43,225 bases of DNA from Candidatus Undinarchaeales archaeon (GTDB lineage Archaea > SpSt-1190 > JASMDC01), in NCBI GenBank assembly GCA_030753015.1, contig JASMDC010000030.1, positions 1-43,225 on the forward strand, in the 5' to 3' direction. Position 1 is the stretch's first letter. The number at the start of each line of letters is the position of its first letter. A model generated the notes under the pieces. That model was not told where the DNA came from. It was given only the letters and a program-made list of their open reading frames with translations, and searched no databases. A program made the translations under genes and the position numbers. Below are positions 1 to 7,272 of the stretch, in pieces.

Positions 1-266
1 ATGAGCTGCACCAGGGTCGCTATGATGAGGATGTACGAAACGATCTGCAGGAACAACAGTCCGTTCGGCTCCAGCACGTAGTTGTACACAAGCCATGTGG
101 CGAGGTTGGCCAGCGTCATCACGAAAGTAACGGCCGCGCCCATGCCAGCGGCTGACTCGGTCTTCTTGGAGACGCCCAAGAACGGGCAGATGCCCAGGAA
201 CCTGTAGAGCACGAAGTTATTGACCACGGCGGCACCGAAGAACAGGATGAACAGATCGCGGATCAT
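1..266 (-). CDS. rnfA: RnfA, ion-translocating oxidoreductase subunit A (3' part beyond window)
   Basis: Integral membrane subunit of the Rnf complex, which couples electron transfer between ferredoxin and a second carrier to ion movement across the membrane. Only the first 88 codons are inside the window; the family is about 190 residues. The visible N-terminus has the typical hydrophobic helix ending in N-N-F-V-L, then the conserved R-F-L-G-I-C-P-F-L-G-V segment, and a second helix. The ATG at 266 overlaps the rnfE stop as ATGA, so the genes are translationally coupled. rnfB would be expected just outside the window. Identification rests on the conserved Cys-Pro loop and on operon order. 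Confidence 0.9.
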   Translation of the reverse strand, partial: MIRDLFILFFGAAVVNNFVLYRFLGICPFLGVSKKTESAAGMGAAVTFVMTLANLATWLVYNYVLEPNGLLFLQIVSYILIIATLVQL

Positions 267-904
267 TCGCATTCACCTCCACACTCGACACACGCCAGTT
301 TCGCTTGTCGCTGGTCGTACCAGTTCATGAACCCGATGAGGAATCCCAGTGTGAGGAACGCCCCCGGCGGGAGCACCATGACGAGCATGGGCTTGAAGCC
401 CGCCCAGAACACAGCGTAGCCGAAGATCGTGCCGAAGCCCAGGGCCTCGCGGATGCTGGCGAGCACCAAGAGACCGAGGGTGAATCCCAGCCCCGAGCCT
501 AGCGCGTCCGCAAGCGACTGGACCACGCCGTTCTTGGAGGCGAAGGCCTCGATACGGCCAAGGATAATGCAATTGACCACGATGAGGGGCACGAAGATCC
601 CCAGGATCTTGTGGATCTCCGGGATGAAGGCCGCTAGCATGTAGTCTGCGATGGTGACGAACGTCGCGACCACCACGATGAAGATCGGGATGCGCACCTT
701 GGCGGGGATGAACCGCCTGAACAGCGAGATGAGCATGGCTGAGCACACCAGCACGAAGAGAGTAGCACCTCCCATGACCAGGCCGTTGACCGCTGTGTTG
801 GTGACGGCCAGTGTCGGGCACATCCCAAGCAATAGCCGGAGCACGGGGTTCTGCACCCAGCAGCCCCGGATGAAAGTCCCGAATAGCGAATCATCGTCTG
901 CCAT
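263..904 (-). CDS. rnfE: RnfE, ion-translocating oxidoreductase subunit E
   Basis: Membrane subunit of Rnf, paralogous to RnfA. The 213-residue length is normal. Near the N-terminus it has the family signature N-P-V-L-R-L-L-L-G-M-C-P-T-L-A-V-T followed by several hydrophobic helices; the Cys of the CPTLA loop corresponds to the proposed membrane iron-sulfur site shared with RnfA. The C-terminus is short and Cys-containing (C-V-E-C-G-G-E-C), which is an odd extra detail. Its ATG overlaps the rnfG stop by one base (TAATG), and its stop overlaps the rnfA start. Confidence 0.93.
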   Translation of the reverse strand: MADDDSLFGTFIRGCWVQNPVLRLLLGMCPTLAVTNTAVNGLVMGGATLFVLVCSAMLISLFRRFIPAKVRIPIFIVVVATFVTIADYMLAAFIPEIHKILGIFVPLIVVNCIILGRIEAFASKNGVVQSLADALGSGLGFTLGLLVLASIREALGFGTIFGYAVFWAGFKPMLVMVLPPGAFLTLGFLIGFMNWYDQRQAKLACVECGGECE

Positions 905-1461
905 TACATTCCACCTCCCTGTGTATGGAGGGTGTTCACCGATTCGATCACCATCTGGACCACCTTGCTCGACGATATGGTGGCGCCGGTGATCGTGTCG
1001 AACTGATTGGTCCTTAGCGGTGCTTCCTTTCCGGCGAACTGACCCTTGAAGAAATCCTCATTGATGCGCTCGCCCAGACCGGGGGTCTCGAGGTGCTCGA
1101 GCACCTTGATACCGGTGACGGTGGCCTTCCCATCCTTCACCTCGACGCCTACGAGCAGCTTCATGGAGCCACCGAATCCGATGCCCTCGACCTTCAGGGC
1201 GTACCCGGCCACCGCATCGCCGATGTACCCGGCGTACACGGAACGGACACCCTCCTTCTCTGTCGAGATGAGCGGGTGGTCCGCGAGCTCATCGAAGCGC
1301 TCCCCTGAGGGGAACACCTCCTTCTGAGCTATCTCAAGGGCCATGCGTTGGTTCTCATCGATGTACGGTTTGGTCGTGTCGTACACCATTGCCAGCGACA
1401 GGCCCGAGAGCAGGCACACGACCACCAGCGCTGCTGTCAGCTGCACGGTCTCGCTCACCAT
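904..1461 (-). CDS. rnfG: RnfG, FMN-carrying subunit
   Basis: Single-helix, FMN-binding electron carrier of the Rnf complex. Residues about 5-27 form the membrane anchor; the rest is the FMN-binding domain. The covalent flavin site D-T-I-T-G-A-T-I-S-S lies near residue 158 (bases about 970-1002), where the Thr after Gly-Ala is the expected FMN attachment residue, a modification made by ApbE. At 185 residues the protein is normal in length. The start codon is fused to the rnfD stop as TGATG, showing coupling. The domain is expected on the outer face of the membrane. Confidence 0.94.
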   Translation of the reverse strand: MVSETVQLTAALVVVCLLSGLSLAMVYDTTKPYIDENQRMALEIAQKEVFPSGERFDELADHPLISTEKEGVRSVYAGYIGDAVAGYALKVEGIGFGGSMKLLVGVEVKDGKATVTGIKVLEHLETPGLGERINEDFFKGQFAGKEAPLRTNQFDTITGATISSSKVVQMVIESVNTLHTQGGGM

Positions 1462-2507
1462 CAGTCACCCGCCTCCTTGGGCACAGCCCCGAATGGCTCG
1501 GGAGCCGTGAGACGATCGATGAGCGGCGTGAAGCCGTTCATGATGAGGATCGAGTACATCACGCCCTCTGGGAGCCCGCCGAACTGACGGATCACCGCTG
1601 TGAGGAGGCCGCAACCCACACCGAACACGATGCGGCCGCGCTTGGTGATGGGGCTGGAAACGTAATCTGTGGCCATGAAGAACGCACCGAGGATGAGGCC
1701 ACCGGTAAGAACATGGAACTCGGTGAACATGAGGTCCTGGGTGAGTACGAGCATGAGGACGAACACCGAGCCGACGTAAGTGAACGGTATGCGCCAGTCG
1801 ATGATCCCTTTGTAGAATAGGTAGGCGGCGCCGAGCAAGAGGGCCGCGGCCGAGGTCTCGCCGAGCATCCCGCCGATGTTGCCCCAGAACATGTCGAGCA
1901 GGCTCGGGAAGGCGGTCCCGGTGAGGGGCGTTGCTCCGGTTGTCGCATCCACTGCGGGTATCTTGGTGTAAACCTTCAACAGCGCCAAGGGCGTCGCCCG
2001 GGTCACGGCATCGGCAGCACCGAGAGGCATCCGGGCCGCCATGAGCACGGGCCAGGAGGCCATGAGGAATGCCCGGCCGGTGAGTGCGGGATTGAAGATG
2101 TTATAGCCCAGCCCGCCAAACGCGTACTTCGCGACGACGATGGCGAATGCACCTCCGATCGCGGCCATCCACAACGGGACGCCAGCAGAGAGGGTGAGTG
2201 CCAGCAGGAGGCCCGTGAGGACTGCCGAGCCGTCGTTCACGGTGACCGGTTTGCCGAACCATGTCTGGAGCGCGGCCTCGGTCGCCACACAGGCAACGAT
2301 GCAGGTGAGGATGACTAGGAGAGCGTCGGCGCCGAAGAAGTACACGCCGGCCGCGGCCGCCGGTATGAGCGCAAGCACTACGTCCCACATGATGGACCGA
2401 ACGGTCTCGGGATTGCGCACGTGGGGGCTCGTGGACAGGATGTACGGCTCGTCCTCTTCCTTCTTCTCGGCCTTTACGGGCTTGGTCTTCTCGTCTGCCA
2501 TCTTCAT
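1461..2507 (-). CDS. rnfD: RnfD, FMN-carrying membrane subunit
   Basis: Multi-spanning Rnf subunit that carries a covalent FMN. The reading frame is open further upstream, but that part is only the shadow of rnfC; the ATG at 2507 overlaps the rnfC stop (ATGA) and follows a run of six G, giving 348 residues (a second ATG at 2501 is possible). The N-terminal 25 residues are highly charged and cytoplasmic. Hydrophobic helices follow, and the flavinylation motif T-T-G-A-T-P-L is seen near residue 188 (bases about 1921-1957). S-P-H-V-R near the N-terminus is also a family signature. Confidence 0.94.
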   Translation of the reverse strand: MKMADEKTKPVKAEKKEEDEPYILSTSPHVRNPETVRSIMWDVVLALIPAAAAGVYFFGADALLVILTCIVACVATEAALQTWFGKPVTVNDGSAVLTGLLLALTLSAGVPLWMAAIGGAFAIVVAKYAFGGLGYNIFNPALTGRAFLMASWPVLMAARMPLGAADAVTRATPLALLKVYTKIPAVDATTGATPLTGTAFPSLLDMFWGNIGGMLGETSAAALLLGAAYLFYKGIIDWRIPFTYVGSVFVLMLVLTQDLMFTEFHVLTGGLILGAFFMATDYVSSPITKRGRIVFGVGCGLLTAVIRQFGGLPEGVMYSILIMNGFTPLIDRLTAPEPFGAVPKEAGD

Positions 2508-3823
2508 CCCCCCTTGCATGTCTTGTTGAACATGTTCTTCGCGTGCTTGATCCAATGGACCAGAGGAATGCGCGAGGGGCACGAGTAAGCGCAGGAGCCG
2601 CACTCGAAGCAGTCCATGACATGCGCGTTCGCGGCCTCCTGGAAACGGTCCTTGCGCGCCAGCCGGCCGAGGATGCTCGGCATGAGGTCCATGGGGCACA
2701 CGTCGACGCACTTGGCGCATTTGATGCAGGGTCGCTCGGGCGCATCGTCGATGTCGGTCTCGATCTGTACGAGCACGCCAGAGGAACCCTTGATGATGGG
2801 TATTTCGGAGGTGGTCTGGGCCATGCCCATCATGGGACCGCCGCCGATGAGCTTCCTGATCGGGCCCCTGGCGCCACCGCACAGCTCAAGGAGCTCTGCT
2901 GCCGAGGTGCCGATACGGACCACTAGGTTCTTGGGCTCCTTGACGGCACCGGTCACGGTGACCGCCCGCTCCACCAGGGGTTTACCCTCGTAGACCGCCT
3001 CGTGGATCGCCTTGCAGGTACCCACGTTGGACACGACACACCCCACGTCCATGGGAAGGCCGCCGGTCGGTACCTTCCGGCCGCTGGCGGCATAGATGAG
3101 CATCTTTTCGGCACCCTGGGGATACTTGACGTCCAGGGGCACAAGCTCGAACCCTGAGAAGGTAGACTGCTCAAGGAGCTTGGTGAACGCTTTGAGCGCG
3201 TCAGGCTTGTTCTTCTCGATACACACGTAGGCCTTGTCGGCATCCACGGAGCGCTTGACCAGCTCAAACCCCGAGAGGACCTTCTCCGCCATCTCGAGCA
3301 TGAGGCAGTGGTCGCAGGTGAGGAACGGCTCGCACTCGGCGCCGTTCAGGATCACCACGTCGATTGGCTTGTCCTTGGGCGGGGACAGCTTCACGTGCGT
3401 GGGGAAGGCGGCCCCCCCCAGGCCGACGATACCGGCTTTCTGGATGATGGACCTGAGCTCCTCGACGGTGAGCTTCTCGACATCCTCCTTGGAGCAACCC
3501 GAAAGTTCAACCCACGAGTCCTCCCCATCGCTCTCGATGACGATGGCCGGGCTCCGTCCCTTGGAGGGGTGAGGGCGGGTGGCGATCTCCTTCACCGTGC
3601 CGCTGATCGTGGCGTGGATGGGGACGCTGACGAACCCTCCGGCCTCGGCTATCACCTGACCCACCTTGACCGTGTCCCCCTTGGCGACGACGGCCTTCGC
3701 CGGCGCACCGATGTGCTGGGAAAGAGGGAGCACCACCTGTGCGGGCAAGGGCGCCGTTTCGGCGGGCTTGGACGCAGATAGTTTGTTGTACTGAGGGTGG
3801 ATACCGCCGATGAAGGTGGCCAT
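2504..3823 (-). CDS. rnfC: RnfC, NADH/ferredoxin-side iron-sulfur subunit
   Basis: Peripheral cytoplasmic subunit of Rnf and first gene of the operon. The 439 residues show an N-terminal biotinyl/lipoyl-like barrel (about 30-90), an NADH-quinone-oxidoreductase-like FMN/NAD region with G-L-G-G-A-A-F-P-T-H-V-K, and two C-terminal 4Fe-4S motifs: C-x2-C-x2-C-x3-C-P at about 366-376 and again at about 405-415. The ATG at 3823 lies 28 bases from the centre of a TATA-like element, so the message is probably leaderless or nearly so. Which soluble donor it uses (NADH or another carrier) cannot be told from sequence; no multihaem cytochrome gene of the Methanosarcina type is seen next to it. Confidence 0.95.
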   Translation of the reverse strand: MATFIGGIHPQYNKLSASKPAETAPLPAQVVLPLSQHIGAPAKAVVAKGDTVKVGQVIAEAGGFVSVPIHATISGTVKEIATRPHPSKGRSPAIVIESDGEDSWVELSGCSKEDVEKLTVEELRSIIQKAGIVGLGGAAFPTHVKLSPPKDKPIDVVILNGAECEPFLTCDHCLMLEMAEKVLSGFELVKRSVDADKAYVCIEKNKPDALKAFTKLLEQSTFSGFELVPLDVKYPQGAEKMLIYAASGRKVPTGGLPMDVGCVVSNVGTCKAIHEAVYEGKPLVERAVTVTGAVKEPKNLVVRIGTSAAELLELCGGARGPIRKLIGGGPMMGMAQTTSEIPIIKGSSGVLVQIETDIDDAPERPCIKCAKCVDVCPMDLMPSILGRLARKDRFQEAANAHVMDCFECGSCAYSCPSRIPLVHWIKHAKNMFNKTCKGG

Positions 3824-3847
3824 TGGCTGACACTCGGAATGTAGAGA

Positions 3848-3855
3848 TTATAAAT
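3848..3855. promoter_or_regulatory. Shared TATA-like element for rnfC and apbE
   Basis: ATTATAAAT reads as a TATA box on both strands. On the minus strand it sits about 28 bases before the rnfC ATG. On the plus strand it would start transcription near 3880, about 30 bases before apbE, which has a GAGGT Shine-Dalgarno-like site seven bases before its ATG. It is the only good A/T-rich element in the 87-base divergent gap. Confidence 0.6.
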
Positions 3856-3910
3856 GTTATGCCCTCCCCTCGGACGCCCCGTTAAAGCGGAGCAGAGCGA
3901 GGTCCGGACA

Positions 3911-4897
3911 ATGGACGACAGACGGATCCCAGTTGCCATCACGCTCGTTCTCATGCTGCTCCTCGCCGGATGCCAGCAGCCCCCTGGTGAGGTCGTGCGG
4001 AACGAGTCCCTCATGGGGACACTGGTGACCATCAAGGTGGTCCACGCCGATGAGCAGGCGGCCAATGCCTCCATCGACCGGGCCTTCGCAGAGATGCGGC
4101 GGATCGAAGCGCTGCTCACTAACACGGTCCCCGAGAGCGAGGTGTCCCGCCTCAACGTTCAAGGGGAAATGAAGCCCGCCAGCCCCGAGCTCATTCAGGT
4201 GTTGCAGCTCGCCGTCGAGCACGGTGAGCTCTCGGGTGGTGCTTTCGACGTGACCGTCCAGCCGCTCCTCGACCTCTACACTCATAGCTTCCGGGACCTC
4301 AAGCGCCCTCCCACCGAGGAGGAGATCAACACCACCCTCGAGCAGGTGGACTACCGACGCATCGAGCTTCACGACGGATGGACCGCCCTTCCGGCCAACA
4401 TGTCGATAACCCTGGGCGGCATCGCCAAGGGCTACATCATCGACGTCGCCTTCCGCGTGCTCCGTGCCGACGGTATCGAGAACGTCCTTATCAACGCTGG
4501 CGGTGACATCCGTGCCTTTGGCCGCAACGTCAAGGGTAATCCTTGGACGCTCGCCCTCCAGAACCCCCGCGAGGCCACCGAGTACATCACGCGCGTCCGT
4601 GCCGCCGACGCAGGAGTGGCAACGAGCGGCGACTACGAGCGGTACTACGACCCTGAGAAGAAGTTCCACCACATCGTGGATCCCACTACCGGATACTCCG
4701 CCCTCGGCCTCATCTCCGTGACCGTCATTGCTGACGAGACGGTGCGCGCTGATGCTCTTGCCACCTCTGTGTTCGTGATGGGCAAGGAGAAGGGGCTCGC
4801 TCTGGTCGAGTCGCTCGAGGGTGTCGAGGCGCTGGTCATCACCGAGGAGCGCGAGGTCTTCCGGTCGAGCGGGTTCGCCGCCCTTGAGCTACCGTGA
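3911..4897 (+). CDS. apbE: ApbE, FAD:protein FMN transferase (lipoprotein)
   Basis: Transfers FMN from FAD onto a Thr of target proteins; the obvious targets are RnfG and RnfD encoded on the facing strand. The N-terminus is a lipoprotein signal: short positive start, hydrophobic core and lipobox L-L-A-G-C at about residue 20. Family motifs follow in order: S-L-M-G-T near 35, L-G-G-I-A-K-G-Y-I-I-D, I-N-A-G-G-D-I-R, A-T-S-G-D-Y-E-R-Y, H-H-I-V-D-P-T-T-G and A-D-A-L-A-T-S-V-F-V-M-G. The ATG at 3911 is chosen because it begins the signal peptide and has a GAGGT site seven bases upstream; an earlier in-frame ATG at 3854 sits on the TATA element. The product should act outside the membrane, where the RnfG flavin domain is. 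Confidence 0.95.
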   Translation: MDDRRIPVAITLVLMLLLAGCQQPPGEVVRNESLMGTLVTIKVVHADEQAANASIDRAFAEMRRIEALLTNTVPESEVSRLNVQGEMKPASPELIQVLQLAVEHGELSGGAFDVTVQPLLDLYTHSFRDLKRPPTEEEINTTLEQVDYRRIELHDGWTALPANMSITLGGIAKGYIIDVAFRVLRADGIENVLINAGGDIRAFGRNVKGNPWTLALQNPREATEYITRVRAADAGVATSGDYERYYDPEKKFHHIVDPTTGYSALGLISVTVIADETVRADALATSVFVMGKEKGLALVESLEGVEALVITEEREVFRSSGFAALELP

Positions 4898-4901
4898 GCG
4901 G

Positions 4902-5333
4902 TCACCAGTTGTACTTGAAGTAGTTGATGTCCACGTGCAGCTCGCGGTCCTTCGCGTCCAGGTGGAGGCCCGGTGTCTCATGTCCCCAGGGACCGGGCCA
5001 GGACGATGTGCTCGTCTCCACAAGTCCCCGTGACGACAGCTCGTCTGCGACCTTCTCGGCCGCCCGGTAGATGTCCAGAAAGTGGTACTTCTCGCCGTGG
5101 ATATACGGCCCGAAGTCGAGCACGCTCTCTTTGACCTTTTCCTCGAGGTCCACGAGGGTGTCGTAGAGCTCGATCTCGCTCCTGTCATTAAGGTCCGCTG
5201 TCAGGTCCGTGTCGATGGGCAGACGCACGTAGTCATGGGCTAGAGGATTCATCCGTGTCCGGAACAGCTCGTCCCAGGAGTCGCCGTCGCCGGTGGGGGC
5301 ACCATCTACTACATCAGCGTACATGAGTGACAT
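4902..5333 (-). CDS. Small paralogous protein A of a three-gene tandem family, function unknown
   Basis: Not recognised. The 143-residue acidic soluble protein has the same core as the two genes upstream: an E-I-E-L-Y-D-T-L segment, a predicted helix with K-E-S-V, Y-H-F-L-D-I-Y-R-A-A, a S-R-G-L-V-E segment, P-G-P-W-G and a C-terminal D-A-K-D-R-E-L-H-V-D-I-N-Y-F. It has about 45 extra N-terminal residues that the others lack. No signal peptide or membrane helix. It ends five bases from the apbE stop (convergent) and lies 46 bases after paralogue B. A second ATG at 5324 is possible; the upstream sequence has only a weak TATA-like TATTTGAG. Confidence 0.7.
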   Translation of the reverse strand: MSLMYADVVDGAPTGDGDSWDELFRTRMNPLAHDYVRLPIDTDLTADLNDRSEIELYDTLVDLEEKVKESVLDFGPYIHGEKYHFLDIYRAAEKVADELSSRGLVETSTSSWPGPWGHETPGLHLDAKDRELHVDINYFKYNW

Positions 5334-5379
5334 CCCTGGGTTAAGGCTTGCTCAAATACCCTTCCTTGGGAACAACGGC

Positions 5380-5721
5380 TCACCCCAGCGAGTGTACCTC
5401 GAACCAGTCGACGACCACATGAAGATCACGGTCATGCGCGTCAACGGTGTACCCGGGGATAGGGACGCCGTACGGTCCCTTTCGCGGTGTGGTCTCCACC
5501 TCAACCAGGTCCCGAGACTCGAGCTCACCGATCACGCTAACGGCCGCCTCGTAGACCTCCTGGTAGCGGTACACCGGACCATCGCACTGCGGCTGGCACC
5601 ACATCACGCTGCGTTCCACCTTCTCCGCAAGGCCGATGAGGGCGTCGTAGAGCTGGATATCCGACATATCGCTCGGACTCTCAAGGTAGGAACCCTCGAG
5701 CGGCATGATCTCCTGGACCAT
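5380..5721 (-). CDS. Small paralogous protein B of the tandem family, function unknown
   Basis: Not recognised; 113 residues. It is the middle member of the family, with D-I-Q-L-Y-D-A-L, V-Y-R-Y-Q-E-V-Y-E-A-A, E-S-R-D-L-V-E-V-E-T-T-P-R, G-P-Y-G and D-A-H-D-R-D-L-H-V-V-V-D-W-F. The ATG at 5721 is preceded by GGAGGG at good spacing and starts 25 bases after the stop of paralogue C, so the two are co-transcribed; longer in-frame starts would overlap C. Two Cys in W-C-Q-P-Q-C are unique to this copy. Confidence 0.72.
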   Translation of the reverse strand: MVQEIMPLEGSYLESPSDMSDIQLYDALIGLAEKVERSVMWCQPQCDGPVYRYQEVYEAAVSVIGELESRDLVEVETTPRKGPYGVPIPGYTVDAHDRDLHVVVDWFEVHSLG

Positions 5722-5746
5722 CGGCGAACCCTCCTTCTGTGACCTT

Positions 5747-6082
5747 CTACGTTCGGTCGGCGAAGTAGTCGATGTCCACGGCAAGGTCTCGGTCCTTCGC
5801 TTCCACGTGGAGTGCGAAGGTGGTCGAGCCGTACGGTCCGGGGCGCGGGGTACGCTCTACGTCCACCAGTTCTCTGGTCTCCAGCTCTCCGACCAGCTTG
5901 TTGGTCGCGCCGTAGACCTCCTGGAAGTGGTAGACAGAGCCACCGGCCCGGGGATTGAGCAGCATCACGCTCTGCTCCATTATGTCGGGAAGCTCGTTCA
6001 GCATATCGAAGAGCTCGACGTCACTGTAGGAGGTAAGGTCTCCCGTGTACGTGGCGTCGAGGTGGAGGACCTCTTGGTACAT
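5747..6082 (-). CDS. Small paralogous protein C of the tandem family, function unknown
   Basis: Not recognised; 111 residues, the promoter-proximal member. It carries D-V-E-L-F-D-M-L, V-Y-H-F-Q-E-V-Y-G-A, E-T-R-E-L-V-D-V-E-R-T-P-R, G-P-Y-G and E-A-K-D-R-D-L-A-V-D-I-D-Y-F. The pattern of alternating charged and hydrophobic residues at the C-terminus suggests a two-strand hairpin after a helical N-terminal half. The ATG at 6082 is about 30 bases from a TATA-like GTTTATTAA, consistent with a leaderless mRNA. The three genes form one transcription unit reading toward apbE. Confidence 0.72.
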   Translation of the reverse strand: MYQEVLHLDATYTGDLTSYSDVELFDMLNELPDIMEQSVMLLNPRAGGSVYHFQEVYGATNKLVGELETRELVDVERTPRPGPYGSTTFALHVEAKDRDLAVDIDYFADRT

Positions 6083-6106
6083 GGATATCCCGCGGCCCCC
6101 AGGTCG

Positions 6107-6117
6107 GTTAATAAACG
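6107..6117 (-). promoter_or_regulatory. TATA-like promoter of the three-paralogue operon
   Basis: Minus-strand GTTTATTAACC, centred about 30 bases before the ATG at 6082. No Shine-Dalgarno-like run lies between, as expected for a leaderless start. Confidence 0.5.
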
Positions 6118-6155
6118 TTCCCTTTGCCGATAAGTGTGATACTTCTGGACACGGA

Positions 6156-6539
6156 TCAATCCTTGATCCCGAGCACGTCCCGAAGATGGTCGTGCGCTTC
6201 ATTGGAACAGCACTTCTTCTCGAGCTCACAGGAGTACTCCTTCACGCCGAACATGGCCACCTCGTAGAGCACCTTGTTCAGCGACCGGCCCTTTTCCGTA
6301 AGGGTGTATTCGATGAGGACGGGATCGGTGCTCACGACCTTCTTTTCCACCAGCCCGTTCTTCACCAGTTCCTTCAGACGCTCCGAGAGCACTTTACCGC
6401 TGAGGCCCGGATTCGCCCCGAGGAAATCCTTGAACCTCTTCCTCCCATAGAAGAGGTCCCTTATTAGAACCAGGGTCCACTTCTTCCAGATGTAGTCCAG
6501 TGTCGTCTGGATGGGGCATGCTTTCTCCACGGAAATCAA
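6156..6539 (-). CDS. HxlR-family winged-helix transcription regulator
   Basis: DNA-binding protein of about 127 residues. The HxlR pattern is clear: C-P-I near residue 8-10, W-K-K-W-T-L-V-L-I-R-D-L, G-R-K-R-F-K-D-F, G-L-S-G-K-V-L-S-E-R-L-K-E-L (recognition helix), G-L-V-E-K, and Y-T-L-T-E-K-G-R-S-L. Some HxlR members sense redox through the N-terminal Cys; this one also has a C-terminal C-C pair. The start is a TTG at 6539, supported by a TATA-like element about 28 bases upstream; a GTG at 6530 is an alternative. It is divergent from the HExxH protein at 6595 and could regulate it or itself. Its targets are not visible. Confidence 0.85.
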   Translation of the reverse strand: MISVEKACPIQTTLDYIWKKWTLVLIRDLFYGRKRFKDFLGANPGLSGKVLSERLKELVKNGLVEKKVVSTDPVLIEYTLTEKGRSLNKVLYEVAMFGVKEYSCELEKKCCSNEAHDHLRDVLGIKD

Positions 6540-6561
6540 CTTACTAAATGGTTACAAAACC

Positions 6562-6572
6562 CTTTTATATTA
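6562..6572. promoter_or_regulatory. Shared TATA-like element between HxlR gene and the 6595 gene
   Basis: CTTTTATATTA lies in the middle of the 55-base divergent gap. It is about 28 bases from both the TTG at 6539 (minus) and the ATG at 6595 (plus), so one element could direct leaderless transcription both ways. Confidence 0.5.
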
Positions 6573-6594
6573 CTTTTGGTTATTTAATATGTAA

Positions 6595-7197
6595 ATGAAA
6601 GTATATAAGCCTTACGCCATGGTGACCGTTCCCCAACGCGTTCTTACGCTCACGGCCACACCGTCAGTTGCATCTTCATCAAGGGGGGCCGATGTCGATA
6701 AGGATAATACGCCCTTTTATGAGTCCTTGAAAGGATGCAGTTCGATCGCGGAGATCTTCGAGCTCGTAAAGACAAGGGTCTCGTTGCACATCGGCAGGGA
6801 GCGGACTAACCTCATGGTCGGCCTCTCTGACCTTGGAACCGCTCCGGGTGGGTTCATCGGTGCATATTGTGCGATCGGGGGCAACATCATCGTCATCAAC
6901 AAGCGGATCCTCGTCAAGGTAAAGGCTGAACGCCCCGAGCTCTACAACGAATATCTGTTCTTCATCCTTCTTCATGAGTACATCCATGGACTCGGTTTCT
7001 CCAATGAAAGGGAGACCGAGGAGCTCACCTTGTCCATAGCCAAGACCCTGGGCAATGAGACCATCATCGAGCTTGCCACGGACATGAGCCGTTTCTTCCC
7101 GGACATCGTTTTCTCACCCGTAGGTATGAGGCCCGAGCAGCGGTACATCGAGTTCGAGCATGGAATAGACCAGAAGGATACCACCTATATCCGGTGA
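6595..7197 (+). CDS. HExxH-containing protein, possible zinc metallopeptidase
   Basis: A 200-residue protein with H-E-Y-I-H-G-L-G at residues 127-134 inside a predicted helix (F-F-I-L-L before it), followed by acidic residues (E-R-E-T-E-E) that could supply a third zinc ligand in gluzincin style. No signal peptide or membrane helix is seen, so it should be cytoplasmic. The family is not one I can name with certainty; archaeal proteins with H-E-Y-x-H-x-L-G and no known function resemble it. The ATG at 6595 is almost at the predicted transcription start; later ATG codons (residue 9) are possible. Confidence 0.6.
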   Translation: MKVYKPYAMVTVPQRVLTLTATPSVASSSRGADVDKDNTPFYESLKGCSSIAEIFELVKTRVSLHIGRERTNLMVGLSDLGTAPGGFIGAYCAIGGNIIVINKRILVKVKAERPELYNEYLFFILLHEYIHGLGFSNERETEELTLSIAKTLGNETIIELATDMSRFFPDIVFSPVGMRPEQRYIEFEHGIDQKDTTYIR

Positions 7198-7221
7198 CCT
7201 TATCCCTATTCATTTTATGTA

Positions 7222-7237
7222 ACTACTCCCCAGTAGT
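7222..7237. repeat. Inverted repeat just upstream of a TATA box
   Basis: ACTACT, four C, AGTAGT: perfect six-base arms. It ends four bases before the TATA element of the gene at 7273, so an operator or activator site is likely; it also lies 25 bases after the stop of the preceding gene, so part of a terminator is the alternative. Confidence 0.55.
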
Positions 7238-7240
7238 AAA

Positions 7241-7250
7241 CTATATATAC
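7241..7250 (+). promoter_or_regulatory. TATA-like promoter of the 7273 gene
   Basis: CTATATATAC, centred 27 bases before the ATG at 7273; no Shine-Dalgarno-like sequence in between. Confidence 0.6.
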
Positions 7251-7272
7251 CTGAAGCACCTACAATATCCCG

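Noticed and set aside
273..821. Long open frames opposite or out of phase with the rnf genes
   Set aside because: High GC keeps alternative frames open; their translations are Arg/Pro/His-rich with no family signs, while the rnf frames match known proteins.
2508..2882. A 125-residue N-terminal extension of RnfD
   Set aside because: It lies inside rnfC and reads as low-complexity Arg/His-rich sequence; the ATG at 2507 overlaps the rnfC stop and follows a G run.
4898..4915. GTGA-GCGG-TCAC inverted repeat at the apbE stop as a terminator
   Set aside because: Arms are only four bases and it overlaps both stop regions; no T run follows.
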